The notes under the pieces were generated by a model. The model was not told the origin of the DNA. It did not search any database and saw only the letters and a list, made by a program, of their open reading frames with translations. A stretch of 64,000 nt of DNA. Origin: JANYHH01 sp965249745 (GTDB taxonomy: Bacteria > Deinococcota > Deinococci > Deinococcales > JAAFIG01). This document shows positions 16,490 to 25,078 of this stretch, one piece after another (positions within the stretch are counted from its first letter, which is position 1; every line of letters starts with the position of its first letter). The DNA lies in the NCBI GenBank assembly GCA_965249745.1, contig OZ252252.1, positions 3,658,001 through 3,722,000 on the forward strand, given 5' to 3'. Both the position numbers and the translations under genes were made by a program.

Positions 16490-17661
16490 ACGCTGACGCC
16501 CAAAAGGTCGTACGCTTCGGCGTGATCGGCTGTGGGCTGATGGGGCGCGAGTTCGCCTCGGCCGCGGCGCGTTGGTTGCACTTGACGGAGATGGACGCGA
16601 AACCGGAGATCGTCGCGGTCTGCGACACCAACCCAAAGCTGACAGAATGGTTCACCCAGAACCTGGGAAGCGTCAAACAGAGCACGTCCGATTACCTCGA
16701 GTTGCTGCGAAACCCGGACGTGGATGCCGTGTACTGCGCCGTGCCGCACAACCTGCACGCCAAGCTGTACGTGGACATCATCCGCGCCGGGAAGCATCTG
16801 CTGGGCGAGAAACCGTTCGGCATGGACGCCGCGCAGAACGCGGAGATCGTCAGAGCGCTCCAAGAACGCCCGGAGTTGATCGTGCGCTGCTCGAGCGAAT
16901 TCCCGTTCTACCCGGCGGTGCAGCGCGTATTTGACTGGGCCAAGTCAGACCGGTTCGGACGGATCATCGAGGTCGAAGCCGGGTTTCATCACTCGAGCGA
17001 CCTCGACCCGGAGAAACCGATTAACTGGAAGCGGATAATTGCCATCAACGGCGAGTACGGCGTCATGGGCGACCTGGGTTTTCACACCTGCCACATTCCG
17101 TTCCGGCTGGGTTGGCTCCCGAAAGACGTGCGGGCGGTGTTATCCAACATCGTGACCGAGCGACCGGACGGCAGAGGCAACCGCGTTCCCTGCGAGACCT
17201 GGGACAACGCGACATTGCTGACCACAGTCTCCACCGCACAGCCAAACCTCGAGCGGTACGAGTTTCCGATGACGCTCAGCATGAAACGTATCGCGCCCGG
17301 CGAGACGAACACCTGGTTCCTGCGGGTCGTTGGAACCGAGTTCAGCGCCGAGTTCAGCACGAAACGCCCGAAGACGCTGCGCTTCCTGGAGTACAAACGC
17401 GGACAGCCGCAAGCCTGGCAGGAACTCGAGCTGGGCTACGAGTCGGTTTACCCGGCGATCACCGGGCATATCTTCGAGTTCGGGCTGTGCGACGCGATCC
17501 AGCAGATGTGGGCCGCCTTCGTGGACGAGGTCAGCGGCAACTCACCCCGGTTCCAGTGCGCCACCCCAGCGGAAACCGCACTCAGTCACGCGCTGTTCAG
17601 CGCCGCCCTCGAGTCACAGGCGACGCGGCAGGCAGTGTCACTTAACCCAGGAGCGGCATGA
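16486..17661 (+). CDS. Gfo/Idh/MocA-family NAD(P)-dependent oxidoreductase
   Basis: Protein of 391 residues with an N-terminal Rossmann domain (GVIGCGLMGREFA at about 9-21; AVCDTNPKL) and the family hallmark GEKPFGMDAAQ with the catalytic Lys near 107, followed by the alpha/beta substrate domain (GDLGFHTCHIPFRLGW, with a His in the active-site helix position). These enzymes oxidise or reduce sugar hydroxyls, and some act as NAD-dependent glycosidases. Its start overlaps the aldolase stop (GTGA) and its end overlaps the PfkB-kinase gene (ATGA), so it belongs to one translationally coupled catabolic unit. Substrate unknown. Confidence 0.85.
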   Translation: MNADAQKVVRFGVIGCGLMGREFASAAARWLHLTEMDAKPEIVAVCDTNPKLTEWFTQNLGSVKQSTSDYLELLRNPDVDAVYCAVPHNLHAKLYVDIIRAGKHLLGEKPFGMDAAQNAEIVRALQERPELIVRCSSEFPFYPAVQRVFDWAKSDRFGRIIEVEAGFHHSSDLDPEKPINWKRIIAINGEYGVMGDLGFHTCHIPFRLGWLPKDVRAVLSNIVTERPDGRGNRVPCETWDNATLLTTVSTAQPNLERYEFPMTLSMKRIAPGETNTWFLRVVGTEFSAEFSTKRPKTLRFLEYKRGQPQAWQELELGYESVYPAITGHIFEFGLCDAIQQMWAAFVDEVSGNSPRFQCATPAETALSHALFSAALESQATRQAVSLNPGAA

Positions 17662-18614
17662 CCGACGGGCGGCTCGAGGCGGTCTCGGTTGGGATCGTCG
17701 TCGCGGACTGCGTGGCCCGTCCGGTTCACGACATGCCCGGCAAAGGGCAACTGGCACTCGTGGAGAGTGTCGGCTTGTACAGCGGTGGCAGCGCCGCCAC
17801 GACCGGGTACAGCCTGGCGCGGTTTGGCGTTCCCAGCGCCGTGATCGGGCGCGTTGGACGCGATGGCTTCGGTGATTTCCTGCTCTCCGAAGCGACCCGG
17901 CACGGCGTGGACTCGAGCCTGCTGATCCGCGACGCGCACCCGACGAGCGCCACGCTGGTCACAGTGGACAGCGACGGCGAGCGCAGCTTCCTGCACAGCA
18001 TCGGCGCAAACGCCGCGCTGACCCCGGACGACGTGCCGCTAACCGTCTTGCAGGCTCGAGGCGTGCGCCTGTTGCATCTGGCGGGCTACTTCGCACTGCC
18101 GGGTTTCGAGGCGAACGCTGGCGAACCCACGAAAACGATGTTTCGGGAAGCCTCGAGACTGGGGATGTTAACGAGCTTAGATAACGTCTGGGACGCCAGA
18201 GATCGCTGGGATATCCGCGACATTCTCCCTGAGACCGACATCTTCTGCCCCAGCGTCCACGATGCCAAACGGATCACTGGACGCGACACCCCGCCCGAGA
18301 TTGCCGCTGGACTGCTCAGGCTAGGCGTGCGCCGCTGCGTGGCGCTGAAGATGGGCGCTGAGGGATCGTTCGTCATGAATGCCACAGGCGAGTCCCACCT
18401 CGTTCCAGCCTTGTCGGTTCAAAGTGTGGACGGAACCGGATCGGGCGACGCCTTCATCGCGGGCTTCCTGACCGGCGTTCTGGAGGATCGCAGCCTGCTC
18501 GAGTGCGCCCGGCTGGGCAATGCGGCGGGCGCGATGAACGTCTCTGCCCTCGGCGCGATGACCGGCATCACGAATCGCGCCGACCTCGAGCGGATGGCGC
18601 AAGCGCAGGGTTGA
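17658..18614 (+). CDS. PfkB-family carbohydrate kinase
   Basis: Ribokinase-fold kinase of 318 residues: the N-terminal GIVVADCVARP strand, GLYSGGSAATTGYSLARFG (PfkB signature 1, about 41-59) and the catalytic DGTGSGDAFIAGF (about 259-271, with the base Asp and anion hole). Family members phosphorylate fructose 1-phosphate, ketodeoxygluconate, ribose, sulfofructose and others. It is the last gene of the sugar operon, coupled to the dehydrogenase gene. Together with the DhnA-type aldolase it forms a second kinase/aldolase pair in this operon. Specificity not resolved. Confidence 0.85.
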   Translation: MTDGRLEAVSVGIVVADCVARPVHDMPGKGQLALVESVGLYSGGSAATTGYSLARFGVPSAVIGRVGRDGFGDFLLSEATRHGVDSSLLIRDAHPTSATLVTVDSDGERSFLHSIGANAALTPDDVPLTVLQARGVRLLHLAGYFALPGFEANAGEPTKTMFREASRLGMLTSLDNVWDARDRWDIRDILPETDIFCPSVHDAKRITGRDTPPEIAAGLLRLGVRRCVALKMGAEGSFVMNATGESHLVPALSVQSVDGTGSGDAFIAGFLTGVLEDRSLLECARLGNAAGAMNVSALGAMTGITNRADLERMAQAQG

Positions 18615-18853
18615 AGCGAACGCCTCCGGTTCACGCCAGAAAATCTCGAGCTGCGTGCGCCTCAGCACTGTTCCGCTCGTTTCACAGCAGGCCTCCAGCA
18701 TTCCAACCCCTTACCAGACCTTGTGCGAGAGTCTGGCGGGGACTTCAAGCCTACCCATCCCAAACGTCTGATCTCGAGACCTGGTTCTCGCTCGAGGGCA
18801 AATACTACACAAGGGCTTGGATTCTGGTGATGGCTTGGACTGTCGCAAGAAGT

Positions 18854-19585
18854 TTATCGCGCAAACCCCGCCTTCAACGCCGTCCACCTCGAGTTATCCA
18901 GGCTGACATCCGGCGGAATGTGAACCGCGACGCCTCCCCTAGAGCCGGGTTGCACGTTTGGGTTGCGACGAACTGCCAGATCGTAAACGCTTTTGCGTTC
19001 GGTGACAACGTGGAGGATGGAATCCCGGACTTCCGAGAGATGTGAGAGCAGCAGCGCGATTTCAGCGGCGATCACATCGGTGTAGTCGGCTCCGGTGAAC
19101 TGATCGGTGAAGGCGACCGGGTGCTTCCAGACGGCATCTTTGAAACTGGTGCGGACGATCAGCGCGTCTGGCGCGGCGAGGGCGCTCTCCTCGGCCAGCG
19201 CTTTCGTCAGGCTGTAATAGTTGCTGGGGTTCGGCGCGTCGGTTTCCCGGTACAGCCCACGCTCGCCGTCGAACACGTAATCGGAGCTGAGATGCACCAG
19301 CCGCGCCCCCGCCTGTGCCGCCGCTCGAGCCACATGGCGGGTTCCGACAACGTTGATCTGCCAACAAGCATCGCGGTTTTTCTCCGCCCCCGCCACATCG
19401 GTGTACGCCGCGAGGTGCAGCACCGCGTCAAAGCCAGGCTGCAAAGCGGCGCTCAACGCTTCAGGCTCGAGGATGCTGACCTCTGAGCTGCGCGGTGCAA
19501 CTAGGTCCCAACCGGAGGTGTGCAGCAGCGGCAGGAGTTCCTTGCCCATCCGCCCGCCACCGCCGGTCACGAAGACTCGCTTCAC
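18854..19585 (-). CDS. RmlD-like NAD(P)-dependent sugar-nucleotide reductase
   Basis: SDR protein of about 243 residues: VFVTGGGGRMGKELLPLL at the very start, VLHLAAYTDVAGAEK, the SSDYVFDGERGLYRE strand and YYSLTKALAEE with the catalytic Tyr-x3-Lys, as in dTDP-4-dehydrorhamnose reductase. It is somewhat shorter than typical RmlD (about 290). GTG 19585 is chosen: it overlaps the glf stop (GTGA), whereas the open frame further upstream runs antiframe through glf. It could supply the RmlD step for the rmlABC genes at 50.6-53.2 kb, which lack one. Confidence 0.75.
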   Translation of the reverse strand: MKRVFVTGGGGRMGKELLPLLHTSGWDLVAPRSSEVSILEPEALSAALQPGFDAVLHLAAYTDVAGAEKNRDACWQINVVGTRHVARAAAQAGARLVHLSSDYVFDGERGLYRETDAPNPSNYYSLTKALAEESALAAPDALIVRTSFKDAVWKHPVAFTDQFTGADYTDVIAAEIALLLSHLSEVRDSILHVVTERKSVYDLAVRRNPNVQPGSRGGVAVHIPPDVSLDNSRWTALKAGFAR

Positions 19586-20691
19586 GCGGCGATCTGCTTG
19601 TTGAAAACGCTCAGCGCCTGCGCCACAATCTGATCCATGTTGTAATACTTGTAGGTCGCCAGACGACCGACGAACAGCACCTTCGGGGCTTCGGCTTGCG
19701 CGTCCACCTCGTAGCGCTTGTACAGCTCGGTGCATTCCGGGACCGGAATCGGGTAGTACGGGTCGCCCTCGGAGCGCGGGTACTCGAGCACGATGCTGGT
19801 CTTGTCGTGCCGCTGCCCGGTCAGGTATTTGAACTCGGTGATGCGGGTGTACTGGTACTCGTTTGGAAAATTGACCGTGCCGACGGGTTGATAGGTTTCT
19901 TGATCCAGCGTGCTGTGATCGAAATGCAGACTGCGGTACTGAAGCTTGCCGTAGCGATGATCGAAATAACTGTCCACGGGGCCAGTGTAAATCATCCGCT
20001 CCCACGGCACGAACCCCATGATTTCGCGGTAATCGGTGTTCAGCATGATCTTGATGTTCGGGTGGTACAACATTTTTTCAAACATCCGGGTGTAGCCGTG
20101 GAGCGGCATCGCCTGGTACTTATCGGCAAAATAGCGGTCGTCGCGGGAGATGTTAACTGGCACGCGCGAGGTGACACTGGCGTCCAATTCGTCCGGTTTG
20201 CGCTCCCACTGCTTCAGTGTGTACCCCAGAAACACGTTCTGGTAAATGTACTCCGCCAGATACTTCAGGTCCGCGTCCTCCTCGCCCATCATCTTCAGAA
20301 TCGGCTGCTTGACGCCGTACCCGTACTTTTCTACCAGCTTCCCCTCGAGCCGCTCGGCGTAACTCGGCGGGAAGAGTTGGCGCAGCGAATCCATGTTGAA
20401 CGGAACCGGTACGAGCTGCCCCTCGACGCTGCCCAGGACGCGATGCTGATAGGGTCGCCATTCCGTGAACTGCGTCAGATAATTGATGACCTCGAGCGAG
20501 TTCGTGTGGAAGATATGCGGTCCGTACGGGTGAATCAGAATGCCGTGCTGGTCGTAGGTGTCAAACGCGTTCCCACCGATGTGCGAGCGCTTGTCCACGA
20601 TCAAGACTTTTTTATTGAGCTGCGTGGCGATGCGCTCCGCTAGCACCGCACCCGCGTACCCCGCCCCGACGATCAAGTAATCAAAACTCAT
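19582..20691 (-). CDS. glf: UDP-galactopyranose mutase
   Basis: Flavoprotein of 369 residues converting UDP-Galp to UDP-Galf. The FAD motif VGAGYAGAVLAERIA is at 7-21, and the typical KRSHIGGNAFD, HPYGPHIFHT (His of the substrate pocket), VPVPFNM, YTLKQWERKP and YRSLHFDH segments are all present. Product would feed a galactofuranose-containing surface glycan. It is transcribed with the RmlD-like gene, and divergent to a sugar nucleotidyltransferase gene. The family call is firm. Confidence 0.95.
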   Translation of the reverse strand: MSFDYLIVGAGYAGAVLAERIATQLNKKVLIVDKRSHIGGNAFDTYDQHGILIHPYGPHIFHTNSLEVINYLTQFTEWRPYQHRVLGSVEGQLVPVPFNMDSLRQLFPPSYAERLEGKLVEKYGYGVKQPILKMMGEEDADLKYLAEYIYQNVFLGYTLKQWERKPDELDASVTSRVPVNISRDDRYFADKYQAMPLHGYTRMFEKMLYHPNIKIMLNTDYREIMGFVPWERMIYTGPVDSYFDHRYGKLQYRSLHFDHSTLDQETYQPVGTVNFPNEYQYTRITEFKYLTGQRHDKTSIVLEYPRSEGDPYYPIPVPECTELYKRYEVDAQAEAPKVLFVGRLATYKYYNMDQIVAQALSVFNKQIAA

Positions 20692-20903
20692 AGGCTCCCA
20701 CGGTCTCGAGTCCTGGTTACGGCTCCCTCGAGCGATGAGGGCAGTGTAACAAGCGAAAGCTTAGGAGTCGCTGAGCTGGTCTTGGAGGGTGAGGGGTGTC
20801 GAGATCAGAAGTCCCCTTGCCTGACGGTTTCGAGTGTAGCGTCGCCGACAGTCTAATCCTCGAGCGTTCGCTTTTAGCCCACCTGTGCTAACTTTGCAGT
20901 GAC

Positions 20904-21962
20904 ATGAAAGGTTTGATTCCTGCCGCCGGGCTTGGTACGCGCCTGCGCCCTTTGACGTATACACTGCCCAAGCCCTTACTGAGTGTCACCAACAAACCGA
21001 TCATCATGTTTGCCATAGAGGACCTGCGCGACGCGGGCATCACCGAGATCGGGATCATCGTTTCTGACTTCGTGAAGGCCGCGATGGAAAAAGAGGGTCT
21101 GGACGTGGACGGCGTGACGATCACGTACATCCGTCAGGTGGAACAGCTCGGGATTGCCCACGCCGTAAAACAAGCCCGTGAATGGCTCGCCGGAGACGAC
21201 TTCTGCCTGTATCTGTCCGATAATTTGTTCGAGGATGGCGTGACCCGATACGTGGATACCTTCAGGGCGGAGAACGTGGATGCCGTGATCGCGCTGGTCA
21301 AAGTTCCCAACCCCCGCGAGTTTGGCGTGGCCGTGCTGGACAGTTTGGGCAAGGTCATGAAAATCTTGGAGAAACCCAAAGACCCCCCGAGCGACCTGGC
21401 GGTGGCTGGCGTGTACTGCTTCAAGAACCGAATCCTGGACGTGATAGACAACCTCTCCCCGAGCGCTCGAGGTGAGTACGAGATCACCGACGCCATCCAG
21501 GGCTTAATGAACGTCGGAACCGTCAGGGGTCTCGAGGTGACGGGCTGGTGGAAGGATACCGGGCGGCACGATGATCTGCTGGACGCGAACCGATTGCTGT
21601 TGGAACGCATCGAACCGCTCGTGCTGGGGGAGAGCCTGAACAGCCGCTTGGTCGGGCGGGTGCGAATCGAGGCGGGAGCCGTCGTCAAAGATTCCACGGT
21701 GATCGGCCCCGCGCTGATCGGCGCGAACTCGCACTTGGAGAACGTTTACGTCGGACCGTTCACCAGCATCGGTGAGAGCGCCAGCTTGAAAAACGTGGAA
21801 CTCGAGTTCAGCATCGTTCAGGACGAGGCGCGTTTGGAGGACGTGCCAGTGCGGATGCAGGAGTGCCTGATCGGGCGTAAGGCGCAGGTCAAGGGATCGA
21901 ACAAGGTCCCCAGGGTTCACCGCTTGGTGCTGAGCGACGCCAGCGTCGTGGAGCTGAGCTAG
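20904..21962 (+). CDS. Sugar-1-phosphate nucleotidyltransferase with left-handed helix (RmlA-like)
   Basis: Protein of 352 residues. The pyrophosphorylase signature GLIPAAGLGTRLRPLTYTLPKPLL is at residues 3-26, with YLSDNLFEDGV (metal Asp), EKPKDPPSDLAVAGVY and GWWKDTGRHDDLLDANR, then a C-terminal hexapeptide-repeat coil (VIGPALIGANSHLENVYVGPF). It resembles long-type glucose-1-phosphate thymidylyltransferases but differs from the second homologue at 50.6 kb (PAAGLGT instead of SGGRGT), so the two may make different NDP-sugars. TAACTT at about 20887 and a 9-nt leader suggest a near-leaderless start. Confidence 0.85.
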   Translation: MKGLIPAAGLGTRLRPLTYTLPKPLLSVTNKPIIMFAIEDLRDAGITEIGIIVSDFVKAAMEKEGLDVDGVTITYIRQVEQLGIAHAVKQAREWLAGDDFCLYLSDNLFEDGVTRYVDTFRAENVDAVIALVKVPNPREFGVAVLDSLGKVMKILEKPKDPPSDLAVAGVYCFKNRILDVIDNLSPSARGEYEITDAIQGLMNVGTVRGLEVTGWWKDTGRHDDLLDANRLLLERIEPLVLGESLNSRLVGRVRIEAGAVVKDSTVIGPALIGANSHLENVYVGPFTSIGESASLKNVELEFSIVQDEARLEDVPVRMQECLIGRKAQVKGSNKVPRVHRLVLSDASVVELS

Positions 21963-22042
21963 GACTCGAGATTGTGTTCGGTCGTTCGTAAGAGCAAATC
22001 CCCACGGCTGCCCTTGAACTTAAGCATCGGACGCACTCGAGT

Positions 22043-23149
22043 TCAGGTGGTGCGGCTGCGAAACAGCCACGCGCCCGCCAACAGAAAGCCTAGATTCGCC
22101 AGCCACGGGCCCAGCAAGGGTGGCAAGACCCCGACCAGGGAAAGCTGTCGTCCCAGGTACAGCACGACGTAAAACCCCACGGCGATCACGACCGCCAAAC
22201 CGAACGCCACGCCGGTCGTGCGTGCCCCTCGAGCCGCGATCGGGATTCCAAACAGCAGGATCACGAAACTGGCCAGGGGCTGCGCGGTTTTGAAACCGAG
22301 TTGCGCTCCCGCCTCGCGCTTCCCGTCAACCCGGTACTCGCGCCAGAGTTCGGATAGCCGTCTCGAGTCCTCGAAACCGCTGTCGGCGTTGTCCGCGACG
22401 ACGCGATCGGCGGTGTTCGCCAGATTGAAGGTCGTTTTGGCGTCCGCCTTGAACGGAACGATGCTCGAGGGAAAGGCGCGGTTGATCCAGTCGGGGTCCT
22501 CGGGCTTGGCGGGGAACTCATCAAGATTGACAGAGAAGCTGCGGTAACCGATCAAAACCAGTTTCTTGTCTGTATATCGCGCTCGTTTGCCGAAGAACAC
22601 GTTGACCGTGTGCGCCGTCCACCACTCGAGCCTGACATCCACGAGGTCTAGCTTGTCCACGCCACCAATGAACAGCGTACGATCACCGACCGGAATGGGT
22701 TTGCCCACGATTCGTTCCAGCGCATTGCCGGAACCGCTGACACCCTGCCACCAGGTCCGAGCGGTCAATTCGTTGGCTCTGGGGGCGACGAATTCGGCGA
22801 TCAGGAACCCGGCAACCGCCAGGAGTGCGCCGAAGAGCAGCACGGGACGCACCGCTCGAGCCAGGCTAATGCCACCGGCGGCCGCGGCCAAAAGTTCGTT
22901 CTCTCTGGCTAAGCGTCCGAAGGCAAGCAGCACCGCGAACACGGCGGCGATCGGAAAGGCTTGCAGCGCGAAGGCGGGAATCTGGTACAGCAACCACGGG
23001 ACTAAACTGCTTCCTGGCAGGGCGCTCAAGTACGGTTGCGCCAGCACGCGTTGAACCAGGAAGATCGCCACGTACAGCAGCGTGCCGATGAAGAAGTTGG
23101 GAATAACCTCCCAGGCAATGCTGCGCGCTAAGCGGGTCACGGGCGGCAT
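22043..23149 (-). CDS. LptF/LptG-family permease (YjgP/YjgQ)
   Basis: Inner-membrane protein of 368 residues with three N-terminal and three C-terminal transmembrane helices around a periplasmic beta-jellyroll (about 120-260), the layout of LptF/LptG. In Gram-negative bacteria these form the LptB2FG ABC exporter that moves lipopolysaccharide to the LptC/A/D bridge. Deinococcus is not known to make classical LPS, so another lipid or glycolipid cargo is likely. It lies 2 bp after an LptD-like gene on the same strand, with an LptA-like gene just upstream. No LptB ATPase is nearby. Confidence 0.8.
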   Translation of the reverse strand: MPPVTRLARSIAWEVIPNFFIGTLLYVAIFLVQRVLAQPYLSALPGSSLVPWLLYQIPAFALQAFPIAAVFAVLLAFGRLARENELLAAAAGGISLARAVRPVLLFGALLAVAGFLIAEFVAPRANELTARTWWQGVSGSGNALERIVGKPIPVGDRTLFIGGVDKLDLVDVRLEWWTAHTVNVFFGKRARYTDKKLVLIGYRSFSVNLDEFPAKPEDPDWINRAFPSSIVPFKADAKTTFNLANTADRVVADNADSGFEDSRRLSELWREYRVDGKREAGAQLGFKTAQPLASFVILLFGIPIAARGARTTGVAFGLAVVIAVGFYVVLYLGRQLSLVGVLPPLLGPWLANLGFLLAGAWLFRSRTT

Positions 23150-23150
23150 C

Positions 23151-24971
23151 CTAACGTAAGCGCACCCCGAAGGAGAAATTCAGCCCGGCGGTCGGCAGCG
23201 TCACGAACACGCCTAGGTCGTAGATCAAGCCCGGCCCGTACAGGCTGACAATCGCGCCCAGCCCACCCTCGAGGGTCACGAGATCATAGAAGCCTTTCGG
23301 TGACAGCGCGAAAATCGGTGTCTGATACGGCTGCCCAAAATTGTCCATCAGGATCTTGCCGTCGTACAGGGAGAACGTGCCACCCAGCTCGAAGCGTTGG
23401 TGCACGAACACCGCATTGCGTGGGTCGTATTCTAGGGTCACGCCGATCAGTGGCCGCTCGAGGCGCAGCCCTGCGAATCCGAGCGGCGGTGCGCTCTCGC
23501 CTAGGGTGAAGCGGACATCGGCATCCAAGCGGGTGTACCCGTCCAGGTTGTGCCGGGCGATCGGGGCGGTCAAAAACTGCTGCTGGTACCGCAACCCGGT
23601 TCCGACCGAGAACCCACCGAACGTCAAACGCAACCCAAACGCGACGTTGGCGTTCGCGGCCCCTGAGCCGTCGGAGTACAGCGCGAAACTCGAGGCGGCG
23701 CTGGCGGAGAAGGTCACGGGTCCGGCGCTGACCTGCCCGGCGGCTGAGACTCCGGCTCTGGAGAACACGACGGTGGCATCGGTCGTGCCCGCCGGGGTGC
23801 TCTGCCCAGCGGCTCCGACTTCTAAGGTGGGACGAATCCGGACAATGGCGAGGTTGAAGGCTTGCGCCACGCCGATCCGCGTTTCTATAAAGCGTTCACC
23901 GTTCAGGGTTTGTTCCAGGTTGAATCCGCTGTCCAGCGAGAAGGCGGCGGTGAAGCCGATCTCCGGGTTTTGCAGGATGTTGGCTTTCAGCGTCTCGTCC
24001 TGGCGTTGACCAACGAACAGGGACAGGGGCCCTTCGCTGGCAGTGATGAAGGCAATGTATTTGGGCGTGGCGGACAGCAAATTGCGCCCGATAATCGTGG
24101 CTCGAGCGTTTCCGACGCACCCAAAGCGAATATTGTCGAAACCGAACGTCAAGCCGCCGAACGGACTGAACAGGATCGGCAGTTCCAGTGGGCATTCCGG
24201 GTCGTAGCGCACACTCCCCAGATACAGCGGCAAACCCAGAAAGTAGACCGTCGCGCCCTGAAACACGAGCGCTCCCCCTTGGAGCCGCACGGCGTTCGCG
24301 GCGCTGAAGGTGACCTCGGACCCGGCCGAGTTGCGCCCGATCTGACCGGTCACGCCCTGCGCGGTCACGCCTGACTCATTGCTCGAGCCGGTCGCAGCGT
24401 TGACCGCTAGGTTAGGTTGCAGCAAGCGCACGTCTTTCAGCGCCGCCTTGCCATCACGAAGCTGCGCCAAGTCCCACGATGTAGCGCTCGAAGATGCCCC
24501 ATCATTTCCGAGGCGATTCAACACGGCCCCGTTGAGCGTCAGCGTCCCGGCATCCAAGCCACCCGAGGCGGCGCTCGCGGTGTAGCGCGCCCTCGGGAAC
24601 CCCTCGAGCTGATAGCTGGGGTCCAGGCTCAGTTGAGCGACCGCAAATTGCAGGTTTTCCGACGAGCCGCGCAGGTTGAAAACCGTTCCGGTGGCTCCGG
24701 TTGTTTCCAGGGTCGCCCTGGCAGACTCGAGGCTGGCACTCTCATCGGGGTTGGTGATGCGAACCTGCTCGAACCTGACCAGCCACTCGCCGCGTTTCAG
24801 ACAGGCATCGTAAAGAATAGCCACATCCCCGTCGTATTCAAGCCCGGCGCTCTGGACCTCGCCGAAACCGGAAACGGTCAGACTGGCTCCCTGAGGGGAC
24901 GGCGCGCAATCCAACGCGAGGGCGGTTGAACTCAGACACAGGGACAGGATCAGCAGGAGCAAGGTTTTCAT
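23151..24971 (-). CDS. Predicted outer-membrane barrel, LptD-like position
   Basis: Protein of 606 residues with a signal peptide (about 1-19, ending ALA), an N-terminal region rich in short beta strands (about 25-210) resembling the OstA/LptA jellyroll, a segment YFLGLPLYLGSVRYDPECPLELPILFSPFGG in the style of LptD plug regions (two Cys in the region), then a long stretch of alternating beta strands ending in FSFGVRLR. LptD identity is inferred from this architecture and from the adjacent LptF/G- and LptA-like genes; sequence is too divergent to be sure. It would sit in the outer membrane and insert lipid or glycolipid. Confidence 0.6.
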   Translation of the reverse strand: MKTLLLLILSLCLSSTALALDCAPSPQGASLTVSGFGEVQSAGLEYDGDVAILYDACLKRGEWLVRFEQVRITNPDESASLESARATLETTGATGTVFNLRGSSENLQFAVAQLSLDPSYQLEGFPRARYTASAASGGLDAGTLTLNGAVLNRLGNDGASSSATSWDLAQLRDGKAALKDVRLLQPNLAVNAATGSSNESGVTAQGVTGQIGRNSAGSEVTFSAANAVRLQGGALVFQGATVYFLGLPLYLGSVRYDPECPLELPILFSPFGGLTFGFDNIRFGCVGNARATIIGRNLLSATPKYIAFITASEGPLSLFVGQRQDETLKANILQNPEIGFTAAFSLDSGFNLEQTLNGERFIETRIGVAQAFNLAIVRIRPTLEVGAAGQSTPAGTTDATVVFSRAGVSAAGQVSAGPVTFSASAASSFALYSDGSGAANANVAFGLRLTFGGFSVGTGLRYQQQFLTAPIARHNLDGYTRLDADVRFTLGESAPPLGFAGLRLERPLIGVTLEYDPRNAVFVHQRFELGGTFSLYDGKILMDNFGQPYQTPIFALSPKGFYDLVTLEGGLGAIVSLYGPGLIYDLGVFVTLPTAGLNFSFGVRLR

Positions 24972-25030
24972 CTGGGCAGCCTCGAGAACGCGTTTTTAGA
25001 GTTTTGGTTTCTCAAAATCTTGGTTTCTTA

Positions 25031-25061
25031 AAAAAAGACGGGTTTCACACCCGTCTTTTTT
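25031..25061 (-). terminator. Intrinsic terminator after the LptA-like gene
   Basis: AAAAAAGACGGG (25031-25042) and CCCGTCTTTTTT (25050-25061) pair perfectly around a 7-nt loop, with the A/T ends giving a U-run on either strand. It lies just after the minus-strand LptA-like stop, and would separate it from the LptD-like gene. Confidence 0.92.
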
Positions 25062-25078
25062 AAACCTCAGCCAGGAGT

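Noticed and set aside
19586..20005. N-terminal 140 codons of the frame that ends as the RmlD-like protein
   Set aside because: They lie out of frame within glf and look like translation of the wrong frame; the Rossmann motif starts at GTG 19585.
19495..20643. 382-codon plus-strand frame antisense to glf
   Set aside because: Shadow of glf in GC-rich DNA; no recognisable domain.
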